The position numbers and the translations under genes were made by a program. The notes beneath the pieces are model-generated. The model had not been told where the DNA came from, searched no databases, and saw only the letters and a program-made list of their open reading frames with translations. Positions 7,984-15,400 of a DNA stretch of 64,000 nucleotides are shown piece after piece; positions within the stretch are counted from its first letter, which is position 1; each line of letters begins with the position of its first letter. Source of the DNA: Candidatus Saccharimonas sp. (GTDB taxonomy: Bacteria; Patescibacteriota; Saccharimonadia; Saccharimonadales; Saccharimonadaceae); contig DZCW01000001.1 of NCBI GenBank assembly GCA_022736555.1, positions 165,652 to 229,651 of the forward strand, read 5' to 3'.

Positions 7984-8074
7984 CTTCGTCTAGAAAACTG
8001 AGGTCGAAATCTTCATTAGAAGTATTTGCATCCTCGTCGTAATAACCATCAGCTTGCGTACTATTATCTGTCAT
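7964..8074 (-). CDS. Small acidic protein, 36 aa
   Basis: I read this frame by hand: MTDNSTQADGYYDEDAN at the start and a DEDESEEE tail, 36 residues, about 16 of them Asp or Glu and no Lys or Arg. It starts with ATG at 8074, after AGGGAG 10 bases upstream, and has its own promoter (8104-8132). The stop lies 20 bases inside the glycosyltransferase gene in another frame. It could be a leader peptide for coupling or a real small protein. I know no family for it. Confidence 0.5.
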   Translation of the reverse strand: MTDNSTQADGYYDEDANTSNEDFDLSFLDEDESEEE

Positions 8075-8103
8075 AATGTTTGATCTCCCTTTTATAACAA
8101 CTG

Positions 8104-8132
8104 ATTATGACAATTACACTAGTTTTTGTAAA
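8104..8132 (-). promoter_or_regulatory. Promoter of the acidic ORF/glycosyltransferase pair
   Basis: TTTACA (8132-8127), 17 bp, CATAAT (8109-8104) on the minus strand, about 30 bases before the small ORF start. Confidence 0.55.
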
Positions 8133-8176
8133 TGGCTACGCTGATTTGGTCTGTTTTTATGATATTATAAGGTCAA

Positions 8177-8668
8177 ATGAAGGCAATTATTGTAGCTTAC
8201 GACAAAAAATATGGCATTGGGGCTGATAATGATTTGTTGTGGCAACGAAACTTGCCAGCAGACCTGCAGCATTTCAAGGAAATAACTAGCGGTCATGCCA
8301 TAATTATGGGTAGTAAAACCTATCAATCGATCGGTAGACCGCTGCCTGGGCGTCAAAATATAGTGATTAGTCGTAACCTTAAACCAACTAATAATGGCAT
8401 ATATATCGCTAGCGACCTGCAATCAGCCTATGGTTTGGCGGATATTGATAAAGATAAATTTGTAATTGGTGGTGGACAAATATACGCTCTGGCTATAAAT
8501 ACGGTTGATTATATTTACGCTACGGAAGTGAACGAGATATTTAATAATGCGACTGTGCATTTCCCTGAAATTAACCATGCGAAGTGGCGTGAGATCTCTC
8601 GCGAAAAACATACAGCCGATGAGCGTAATTTATATAATTACGATTTTGTTATTTATAAACGAATCTAA
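8177..8668 (+). CDS. folA: Dihydrofolate reductase
   Basis: 163 aa, the normal size. It reduces dihydrofolate to tetrahydrofolate with NADPH, serving thymidylate synthase. Visible motifs are I-V-A-Y-D-K-K-Y-G-I-G (N-terminal strand), N-D-L-L-W near residue 18, the NADPH site IIMGSKTYQSIGRPLPGRQN (about 43-62) and FVIGGGQIYALA (about 95-106). Asp20 in NDLLW is the likely active-site acid. A TATTAT box ends 8 bases before the start with only a weak AAGG, so the 5' leader is very short. Confidence 0.97.
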   Translation: MKAIIVAYDKKYGIGADNDLLWQRNLPADLQHFKEITSGHAIIMGSKTYQSIGRPLPGRQNIVISRNLKPTNNGIYIASDLQSAYGLADIDKDKFVIGGGQIYALAINTVDYIYATEVNEIFNNATVHFPEINHAKWREISREKHTADERNLYNYDFVIYKRI

Positions 8669-8715
8669 TTTAAACTTCGCCGATACCTATCAATTTAAAA
8701 CCTTGCAAAATTAAA

Positions 8716-8741
8716 GAAACCGAGGCATATACCTCGGTTTC
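8716..8741. terminator. Bidirectional terminator between folA and rplA
   Basis: GAAACCGAGG and CCTCGGTTTC form a 10 bp stem with a 6-base loop, serving the convergent folA and rplA genes. Confidence 0.88.
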
Positions 8742-8759
8742 TTATCGTTAGTTTATTAC

Positions 8760-9764
8760 CTAGTTGGTGATGTTCTCTACTTTGATTCCAGGACCTTGAG
8801 TGGTGCTGATCGAAGTTGATTTTACATAGATACCTTTTAGGCTGGTAGGTTTGTGTGACTTTAGGCTGTCAAAGAAAGCTGTAGCGTTCTCTTCTAGTTT
8901 TTTAGCACCAAATGATACTTTACCGATGCTTAGGTGAACAATAGCTTGCTTGTCGACACGATATTCAACTTTACCGGCTTTGGCTTCAGAAACAGCCTTG
9001 GCGACATTAGCAGTAACTGAACCGCTCTTTGGGTTTGGCATTAAGCCTTTTGGCCCAAGTAGACGAGCATATTTACCTAGTTTTGGCATATATTGAGGTG
9101 TTGTAATCAAAACATCAAAGTTAATTTCTTGCTTTTCTAATTGTTTCAAGAAATCGTCGTCACCGATGATATCAGCACCGGCAGTTTTAGCTGCGGCATG
9201 ATCACCCTCTGGGGCAAATACGGCGACACGGATTGTTTTACCGGTACCGTTTGGTAGGCTGACGGTTGCGCGAACGTTTTGGTCGGCCTGGCGTGGATCA
9301 ACGCCGAGGCGGACGTGTACTTCAACGCTAGCATCGAATTTGCTTGGGCTGGTTTTAGTAGCTAATTCCAAAGCATTTGTCAGTGAGTAGACGGTTGCTT
9401 TTTCGACTAATTCAGCGGCCTTACGGTAGTTTTTACCACGTCGGGCTAGTTTTGGACGAGTGACTGGCTTAGGCCCTTTTTTAGAGTGAGCTTCGGCTTC
9501 TTCGGATTGTGGAGTTGTATCGCCACTGGCTTTACGAGCTTCTTTTTCGACTTTGGCTTTAGCTTCGGTCAAAGATTTTTCACTTCGTTTTCCGGCTTTG
9601 GCTAGTTTTACTTCAGGGGTCTTTTCTATGACGATTTCTTCTGTGACTACTTTTGGTGACTCAACACCGGCAATAGCGGTCTCGATCTCGGCGATAGTGT
9701 TTTTATCTGTTAGTTCTAGTCCAAGTTTAGTAGCTTGTTCTAGTAAATCGGCTTTTTTAGCCAT
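8760..9764 (-). CDS. rplA: Ribosomal protein L1 with N-terminal SAP-like extension
   Basis: 334 aa against about 230 in most bacteria. The last ~230 residues are a full L1: [28 protein letters not shown], then [15 protein letters not shown], the L1 signature. L1 binds 23S rRNA at the E-site stalk. The first ~35 residues ([17 protein letters not shown], then TIAEIETAI) look like a helix-extension-helix SAP/LEM-type nucleic-acid-binding motif. About 65 Lys/Glu-rich residues follow as a linker. The gene is transcribed alone from its own promoter with a leader hairpin, separated from rplK by an opposing gene. Confidence 0.96.
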   Translation of the reverse strand: MAKKADLLEQATKLGLELTDKNTIAEIETAIAGVESPKVVTEEIVIEKTPEVKLAKAGKRSEKSLTEAKAKVEKEARKASGDTTPQSEEAEAHSKKGPKPVTRPKLARRGKNYRKAAELVEKATVYSLTNALELATKTSPSKFDASVEVHVRLGVDPRQADQNVRATVSLPNGTGKTIRVAVFAPEGDHAAAKTAGADIIGDDDFLKQLEKQEINFDVLITTPQYMPKLGKYARLLGPKGLMPNPKSGSVTANVAKAVSEAKAGKVEYRVDKQAIVHLSIGKVSFGAKKLEENATAFFDSLKSHKPTSLKGIYVKSTSISTTQGPGIKVENITN

Positions 9765-9794
9765 AATTTAGTGAACCCTTTCTGTGGTAATAGC

Positions 9795-9816
9795 GGTGTC
9801 GGTTTGACCGATCACC
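9795..9816 (-). promoter_or_regulatory. Hairpin in the rplA leader
   Basis: On the minus strand GGTGATCGGT pairs with ACCGACACC around a 3-base loop, with one bulged A. It lies 30-50 bases before the rplA start, next to GGGAGG. It may be an L1-binding autoregulatory site; that is inference from position only. Confidence 0.5.
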
Positions 9817-9841
9817 TCCCAACATTGATTGTTATGCCTCT

Positions 9842-9870
9842 AATTATAACAGATATCACGAGTCAATTCA
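9842..9870 (-). promoter_or_regulatory. Promoter of rplA
   Basis: TTGAAT (9870-9865), 17 bp, TATAAT (9847-9842) on the minus strand. Confidence 0.8.
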
Positions 9871-9888
9871 ATATATAGATTGGACATT

Positions 9889-10848
9889 ATGACAAAAAGT
9901 GATAAAATAACTTTAATTATGACTAATTCGATTGATGTAATTAAACCTTTTATTGAGGTGGTAGGAAAAGACAAATTCGCCCCTAATATACAAATTATAG
10001 GCGGGGTTGGTTCGGCTGCCCTAGAACATCCTGATACGATCATCGATATGCGCAACAAGGAAGTAATTGCGCCGGATTCCTTATATCTAGACACGTATCG
10101 ACCTAATGGTAGTTTACGCGATTTGGACGTATTAGTCTTATCTAGTGACCGAAACGATATTGATTTAGTTAATAAATATATGGCCGAGACGGTTGGTGAT
10201 AGTTTAGAACTATCGGCTTTTGGTATTAAATCCGCTGAGTCATTACGAAAACAGATGTGTAGCCCGCTCGGGTTTACGGCCCTCAAAACCTTTTTGTCGG
10301 ATCGCTACGATATGCCTGACGGTATGGTTAAATCGCTATTTCCGTTTTCAGTACCGATCGATCCCGAGAGTTTAGACCCATGGACTCTATCGGTTGGTAA
10401 TACTCATATCCCAATTCCCAACCCAGCAATGTCGGTTATAAACTATACTAATCGTTCGATTGGTGGAATTAGGCCCAAGGATTTAGCTAAAGTTAATAAC
10501 ATGGCTGATTCCGTGTTTTCCAAGGCACCAGAGCTTCGTGATTGGGCCGTAGAGGGGCCTGGAGCTAGTCAGGCGGATTTAGGGTTATTGCTGCGCTCTT
10601 TGACTCCGAACAGAAAGCACGCTGATATTTTTAACTTGAACAGACCAATCTTGCATGCTAAGGATTTGATTGAACACGAGTCATTTATTTTGCCAGAGTT
10701 AACAACCAGGGAAAAACGACTAATGGTTGGGATGGCTACTATCAAAGCGACATTGCTATCCTCGGTCGAATCAAATAGTATGATCGTTAAATTATGGCAA
10801 AAACTAGGTGGCGAGCAGCGAGCTAGCTCGATCATTAATAACGATTAA
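9889..10848 (+). CDS. Nucleotidyltransferase-like hypothetical protein
   Basis: 319 aa from the ATG at 9889; a TTG at 9880 would add three residues. Residues 35-90 contain IIGGVGSAAL and, later, GSLRDLDVLVL. A Gly-Ser followed by D-x-D in a hydrophobic strand is the hallmark of the polymerase-beta-like nucleotidyltransferase fold. The rest is unfamiliar: a region with NRSIGGIRPKDLAK and a helical C-terminus (TTREKRLMVGMATIKATLL). There is no signal peptide. It sits alone on the plus strand between rplK and rplA and is closed by a strong shared terminator. The substrate is unknown. Confidence 0.65.
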   Translation: MTKSDKITLIMTNSIDVIKPFIEVVGKDKFAPNIQIIGGVGSAALEHPDTIIDMRNKEVIAPDSLYLDTYRPNGSLRDLDVLVLSSDRNDIDLVNKYMAETVGDSLELSAFGIKSAESLRKQMCSPLGFTALKTFLSDRYDMPDGMVKSLFPFSVPIDPESLDPWTLSVGNTHIPIPNPAMSVINYTNRSIGGIRPKDLAKVNNMADSVFSKAPELRDWAVEGPGASQADLGLLLRSLTPNRKHADIFNLNRPILHAKDLIEHESFILPELTTREKRLMVGMATIKATLLSSVESNSMIVKLWQKLGGEQRASSIINND

Positions 10849-10852
10849 AAAA

Positions 10853-10878
10853 AATATCGCGGTTTTATCCGCGATATT
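10853..10878. terminator. Bidirectional terminator
   Basis: AATATCGCGG and CCGCGATATT form a 10 bp stem with a 6-base loop, flanked by A and T runs. It serves the plus-strand gene and rplK. Confidence 0.92.
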
Positions 10879-10900
10879 TTTTGATGTTTAGTAGCTATAA

Positions 10901-11326
10901 TTATTCAGCTATTTCAACGCCCATAGAACGAGCTGTACCGGCGATAATCTTGAAACGGCCTTCCGCATCAATTGCGTTTAGCTGGTTTTTCTTGATTTCG
11001 GCAATTTCAGCGACTTGAGCGCGTGTAATTTTGCCGACTTTATCGCTGTGTGGTTTACCACTACCCTGTTTAATGCCGGTCTTTTCCAAGATCAAATCAT
11101 CAACTGGTTGACCAAGTGATTTCCATGCAAAAGTACGATCCTCGAAAACTTGTAGGTGAACGATTACGTTCTTGCCCATTAAATCTTTGGTAGCTTCGTT
11201 AAATGGATTGATGAAATCCATCATGTTTAGACCCCATTGACCAAGGGTTGAACCAACTGGAGGACCTGCGGTCGCACGGCCAGCTGGAATTCGTAATTTT
11301 AGATTTCCAATAACTTTCTTTGCCAT
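10901..11326 (-). CDS. rplK: Ribosomal protein L11
   Basis: 141 aa, the standard length. It binds the GTPase-associated region of 23S rRNA. The N-terminal domain shows LRIPAGRATAGPPVGSTLGQ (about 9-28), with the prolines that contact factors and the thiopeptide pocket. NPFNEAT follows, and the C-terminal RNA-binding domain has GKITRAQVAEIAEIK and a final GTARSMG. The start is preceded by AAGGG. It is last in the secE-nusG-rplK operon. rplA, usually next, is cut off by an opposing gene. Confidence 0.98.
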   Translation of the reverse strand: MAKKVIGNLKLRIPAGRATAGPPVGSTLGQWGLNMMDFINPFNEATKDLMGKNVIVHLQVFEDRTFAWKSLGQPVDDLILEKTGIKQGSGKPHSDKVGKITRAQVAEIAEIKKNQLNAIDAEGRFKIIAGTARSMGVEIAE

Positions 11327-11384
11327 TTATTTTCCCTTTTGAGACTATTTAAAATTCAAGTTGAAGCTTTGCGTAACTGTGGTA

Positions 11385-11930
11385 TTATACCTTACGGACC
11401 TGTAGAGCGTCAAGTTCGACCGAAGTGTCACGTCCGAACATACTAACCATGACTTTGACTTTACCTTTTTGGTTGTCGATTTCTGAAATTGCGCCATCAA
11501 AACCCTTGAATGGACCATCAGTAATACTGATGACTTCACCTAGATTGAAATCGATGTTGTGCTTAGGATCTTCGACACCCATACGGCGTTTGATCTTAGT
11601 GATCTCGCTATCAGAGACTGGTGTTGGTTCGGTGCCGGTACCGACGAAGCCAGTAACACCAGGAGTGTTACGGATGATATACCAAGTTTCATCAGTTAAT
11701 TTCATTTCAACCAAGGCATAACCCTGGAATATGCGCTTTTCGACAACTTTTCGTTTACCGTTTTTGATTTCGATTTGTTTTTCCTTTGGTACCATGACAT
11801 CGAAAATCTTGTCGGCCATATCAACGGCATTGATTCGCTGGCGGATGCTGTCAGCTACTTTTTCTTCGTAGCCGCTATAGGTATGAATGGCGTACCATTG
11901 GCGAGTTGAATCATATCGGTTTTTGGACAT
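11385..11930 (-). CDS. nusG: Transcription elongation/termination factor NusG
   Basis: 181 aa. The N-terminal NGN domain has WYAIHTYSGYEEKVADSI (about 12-29) and a PGVTGFVG motif. The C-terminal KOW domain (about 125-178) has GPFKGFDGAISEID. NusG bridges RNA polymerase to Rho or ribosomal S10. The start is an ATG with AAGGAA upstream. It lies between secE and rplK, the conserved order. Confidence 0.98.
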   Translation of the reverse strand: MSKNRYDSTRQWYAIHTYSGYEEKVADSIRQRINAVDMADKIFDVMVPKEKQIEIKNGKRKVVEKRIFQGYALVEMKLTDETWYIIRNTPGVTGFVGTGTEPTPVSDSEITKIKRRMGVEDPKHNIDFNLGEVISITDGPFKGFDGAISEIDNQKGKVKVMVSMFGRDTSVELDALQVRKV

Positions 11931-11938
11931 ATTGTTCC

Positions 11939-12214
11939 TTATTTTATAATTAAGTTAAATAACTGGCTGAATGCGAAATCTAGTAGCACGATTAGACCTA
12001 CGAAAAATGCAGTGAAGACTATAACTGCAGCTGTCATACCCCAGGTCGATCGACGATTAGGCCAACGGACTTGTTTTAATTCAGCCCATGAACCTTTAAA
12101 GTAACCACCAATTGCTTTGAGTGCTTTTACTATTCGCTTTTTTTTGGTTTTTGCCACCTTTGGTTGCTTAGGGGCTAAAACTTTGCTGGTTTTTTTGTCG
12201 CTTTTGGCTGACAT
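11939..12214 (-). CDS. secE: Preprotein translocase subunit SecE
   Basis: 91 aa from the ATG at 12214, preceded by TAGGAG; the longer frame to 12292 overlaps the promoter and is rejected. A Lys-rich N-terminus leads to GSWAELKQVRWPNRRSTW (about 48-65), the conserved cytosolic amphipathic helix, then one membrane segment (about 67-88). SecE clamps SecY in the membrane; secY is at 52186-53598. Confidence 0.96.
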   Translation of the reverse strand: MSAKSDKKTSKVLAPKQPKVAKTKKKRIVKALKAIGGYFKGSWAELKQVRWPNRRSTWGMTAAVIVFTAFFVGLIVLLDFAFSQLFNLIIK

Positions 12215-12263
12215 TTTTACTCCTAAATTTAAATAGCCTGCTCGTAGCAGACTGTCAATACGT

Positions 12264-12292
12264 AATATAACCGACAGCCTGCGATTAGTCAA
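12264..12292 (-). promoter_or_regulatory. Promoter of secE-nusG-rplK
   Basis: TTGACT (12292-12287), 17 bp, TATATT (12269-12264) on the minus strand, directly after the histidine kinase stop codon. CTGCTACGAGCAG forms a small hairpin in the leader. Confidence 0.82.
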
Positions 12293-12298
12293 GTATTA

Positions 12299-13930
12299 CT
12301 ACTGTTTTGCCTCTGGTAATATAAAGCTGAATGTCGATCCGAAATTCAGGCGGCTAGTTAATATGATTTTGGTTCCCATTTTATGAGCTAGTTTAGCGGC
12401 TATATATAATCCAAGCCCCGTACCACTGGTTTCGCGCGTTCGATAATCTTCGCTGCGATAGAATTTGTTGAATAATTTTGGTTGATCGCTTTTACTAATA
12501 CCTATGCCCGTGTCTTTGACTGCAAAGTTAATCAAGTTGCCTTTTTGCTCGACGACAATATCGATTTTACCCTCTTTGGTGTATTTTATGGCATTAGTAA
12601 TCAGGTTTTGTAATAATTCCTCGATATATAGTCGGCTAACATTAACTTTACCTAATTTAGGTGACAAGTCTAAATTTAAATGCAATTTCTTAGCCTTGGC
12701 CTCGTCGGCATATTTGCTATGCAACTGGTGTGCCAGTTCGCGAACGTCAATATACTCGACGTCATCATAGACACCACGTTCTGCTCGCGACAGAGTGCTT
12801 AGATCATTTACCATACTGGCTAGGAATATTATTTGTTCATGGGCTATTTCGACGGTATCTCTTAACATTTTTGGCGTGGCATCTGGGTGAGTCATCATTA
12901 ATTGGACATTAGATATTGTGCCTTCGGCAATAGCGATTGGGGTGCGCAGTTCATGACTGACGACACTAATAAACTCATCACGTTCACCCTCTAGGCTTTT
13001 GACTTTAGTGACATCACGCATAATAACAATATAGCCGTCATGGGTACTGGCTTTTTTTGACCGGCTGTAACTGCTGCGAATTGGCGAGTAAGTTATTTCT
13101 AGGCGGATTTTGTCATCATCACTAAAATTGTAATCGAGGTCATCGCGCTTGGCGACGGTCTTGGAGTTTTGAATTTCTTGGAATATATCAATTCTATTAC
13201 CATTCTGGTCGTTTAGTGGCAAAATGTCGTTAATATGGTGGCCATTCAGTGGATTATTAGTGTCTAATAGATTTAGACTGGCGGCGTTATATATGCGGAT
13301 TACCCCGTCCATATCAGTGCTGATTACGGCATCAGCTAGGTTATTTATTATGGTCAAAAATCGGTCGCGTTGTAAAGACTCTTGTATTTTACTTTGGGCG
13401 AGTTCCAATTTAGACACTTCTTGGGTTTTAGAAATATTGATAGTCACCCCACTAATTATCAGCGTCAATATAAATGCAATTAAATCTTGGATAATAACGG
13501 TATTGTCGTATCCATACCAAAGTGCGATGTCTAGTGTTATAAAAGCTATGAGCCCCAATATACTTAATCTAAACCCAAACTTCGAGTCATGGACATAGGC
13601 AAACATAGCTAATATAGACCAGCATGCCACCAGTGGCGTAACGGTACCTGATATAAATACTAGATAAGACCCAGCTAATAGATGGTAGGCTACCAGGAAC
13701 CAGCCGAAAACTTTATCATTTCTAGTTGGAGCGATAAATTGTAGGAAACTGACAATAATCCACCAGGCCATTAGTACGATAAAACTAACATTATCGATAG
13801 TTCTAAAAGTGTGTATGATATCTAGTTTAATCAGGACTGCATATAAAATTATAAAAATAGGCACGAACACCCCAGCCCAACGGATAATCTGTCCTGACTT
13901 TGGCGTGTAAATAGTTTCCTGCCTATGCAT
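12299..13930 (-). CDS. Membrane PAS sensor histidine kinase
   Basis: 543 aa. About six hydrophobic segments in the first ~170 residues form a membrane sensor. A PAS domain follows (about 190-315: NNLADAVISTDMDGVIRIYN). The HisKA H-box V-S-H-E-L-R-T-P is near residue 326, then the HATPase domain with N-box NLITNAIKYT, G1 DTGIGIS and G2 GTGLGLYIA. All catalytic motifs are intact. No response regulator is adjacent on either side, so its partner must lie elsewhere. A TATAAT box ends 10 bases before the ATG with no Shine-Dalgarno. It is just upstream of secE, on the same strand. Confidence 0.94.
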   Translation of the reverse strand: MHRQETIYTPKSGQIIRWAGVFVPIFIILYAVLIKLDIIHTFRTIDNVSFIVLMAWWIIVSFLQFIAPTRNDKVFGWFLVAYHLLAGSYLVFISGTVTPLVACWSILAMFAYVHDSKFGFRLSILGLIAFITLDIALWYGYDNTVIIQDLIAFILTLIISGVTINISKTQEVSKLELAQSKIQESLQRDRFLTIINNLADAVISTDMDGVIRIYNAASLNLLDTNNPLNGHHINDILPLNDQNGNRIDIFQEIQNSKTVAKRDDLDYNFSDDDKIRLEITYSPIRSSYSRSKKASTHDGYIVIMRDVTKVKSLEGERDEFISVVSHELRTPIAIAEGTISNVQLMMTHPDATPKMLRDTVEIAHEQIIFLASMVNDLSTLSRAERGVYDDVEYIDVRELAHQLHSKYADEAKAKKLHLNLDLSPKLGKVNVSRLYIEELLQNLITNAIKYTKEGKIDIVVEQKGNLINFAVKDTGIGISKSDQPKLFNKFYRSEDYRTRETSGTGLGLYIAAKLAHKMGTKIILTSRLNFGSTFSFILPEAKQ

Positions 13931-13963
13931 ACTAGATTTTATTATACATTAGCATAAGGGTTT

Positions 13964-14659
13964 TTATATAGACGGGTTTTGTAATTTAAGAGCGCGGCGA
14001 TGTATTTTGTAGTGAGGATCACCTATGGCCACTAACGCCCAAAAATCTTTGCCGTGGTTCATCTGTTTAGTGTGTGATAATTCATGAACGATAACGTAAT
14101 CAATCAATTCAAATGGTAATTTCATAAGTGCGATATTTAGACTGATCGTGCCGCTACTGCTACAACTACCCCATCTGCCACTGGCGTGTGAAAATCTAAT
14201 CTTCACGTAATCATATCCGTATTTTTGAGCTAGAAATGATAGACGTTTAGGTAGATAGCTCTTGGCTTCAATTCTTAGGGCGGCAATTACTACATCGCGG
14301 ATCTCGCGACTTATATCGGGATCATTCAATAACGTAAGTGATGGTATTTTGATAATAATTTGCAAACCATGACGAGCGACACTGAATGGTTGATTATCTG
14401 TGGTCTGGATTACTAGTGTATGGCTCTTGCCGATTTGCATACCGTTTTTATATTGATATTCGGGTTTAGCGGTAGCTATTATTTTCCGCAACTCTTGCCT
14501 GGAGGTTTTAAGCAAGTGTTTAACTAGAAACATTGGCGCATGCAACGGTAATGAAGCTCGCAAAGTACCGTCAGGAGCAACCCTGACTCGTATTTGAGTG
14601 GCTGCAGCGCTGCGACGGATAGTTATTTTGCCAAATTCTTCATCTTGAATTATAGGCAT
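13964..14659 (-). CDS. YgjP-like metallopeptidase (M48-like)
   Basis: 231 aa. The zinc-protease motif H-E-L-S-H (in VIVHELSHTKQMNHGKDFW, about 189-207) with a third His in HGKDFW is typical of YgjP/DUF45 proteins. R-W-G-S-C-S lies upstream, as in that family. There are no membrane segments, so it is cytosolic. The substrate is unknown. It follows a P-loop kinase gene with a 13-base gap and is probably co-transcribed with it. Confidence 0.88.
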   Translation of the reverse strand: MPIIQDEEFGKITIRRSAAATQIRVRVAPDGTLRASLPLHAPMFLVKHLLKTSRQELRKIIATAKPEYQYKNGMQIGKSHTLVIQTTDNQPFSVARHGLQIIIKIPSLTLLNDPDISREIRDVVIAALRIEAKSYLPKRLSFLAQKYGYDYVKIRFSHASGRWGSCSSSGTISLNIALMKLPFELIDYVIVHELSHTKQMNHGKDFWALVAIGDPHYKIHRRALKLQNPSI

Positions 14660-14672
14660 GCTTTCTCGTTTC

Positions 14673-15251
14673 TCAGCTAATTAAAATACTGCGACTTTTA
14701 GGTGGTGGTGTTTGGCTGGCTGGTTTATTTATTTCTGCGGGCTTGTTAACTAGATGTTTTAATACGATTTTTAGTTGACTGGCGTAAGTGTATTTACCAC
14801 TAATAACGATCGTTTTTTCACTTTGGTCGGGGGCATTAAATCGCTTCCAACTAGCGTCGAACTGTTCGTCGGTCAAAGCCGGTCTATCGTTAGTGGGTTT
14901 AGTGGCTCTTTTTCTAGCCGTTGCTGGTTCGGTTTGTATCCAGATAAATAATGGTTCGTAACCAGCACTACGCGCCTGTTTAGAAATGTCGATTCGATAA
15001 GTTTTTAAATCGGTCGGACCTTCGTAGATAATAGTTTGTTTGGTTTTTAACATCTCGCCTAACATGTAGTTAGCGACTTTTTGAATATCTTTCCAGCCTA
15101 TATCAGACGATAGTTCCTTATATAAACGATCAAAACTGACAATCGGAGCTTTGAATGTATCAGCAAAATGTTCGGCAAAAAAGCTTTTGCCTGAACCAGG
15201 TATACCCACGGTGACGATTAAGTGAGGCTTGTTAGTGCCGGTTGGTTTCAT
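14673..15251 (-). CDS. P-loop ATPase/kinase (zeta-toxin/polynucleotide-kinase type)
   Basis: 192 aa. Walker A is G-I-P-G-S-G-K-S at about residues 17-24. The aspartate in SFDRLYKEL and the RKRA arginine (lid) fit small AAA_33/zeta-type kinases that phosphorylate nucleic-acid ends, nucleotides or sugars. The C-terminus is Pro/Ser-rich. A TGATATAAT extended -10 ends 8 bases before the ATG and no ribosome binding site is visible. It heads a two-gene unit with the YgjP protease. The substrate is unknown. Confidence 0.8.
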   Translation of the reverse strand: MKPTGTNKPHLIVTVGIPGSGKSFFAEHFADTFKAPIVSFDRLYKELSSDIGWKDIQKVANYMLGEMLKTKQTIIYEGPTDLKTYRIDISKQARSAGYEPLFIWIQTEPATARKRATKPTNDRPALTDEQFDASWKRFNAPDQSEKTIVISGKYTYASQLKIVLKHLVNKPAEINKPASQTPPPKSRSILIS

Positions 15252-15400
15252 AATATGACATTATATCAAAAATATGCCCGTATAAACATACGGTCAGTTA
15301 TTTATATGGGGTCTATTTCTTTAATAGATATTATTTTGTATATAACATTATGTATCTATAGCTATAGATTTAAGTTTTATTTACATATACTATAATCATA

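Noticed and set aside
11939-12292. 117 aa version of SecE
   Set aside because: The extension overlaps the consensus promoter; the ATG at 12214 has a good ribosome binding site.
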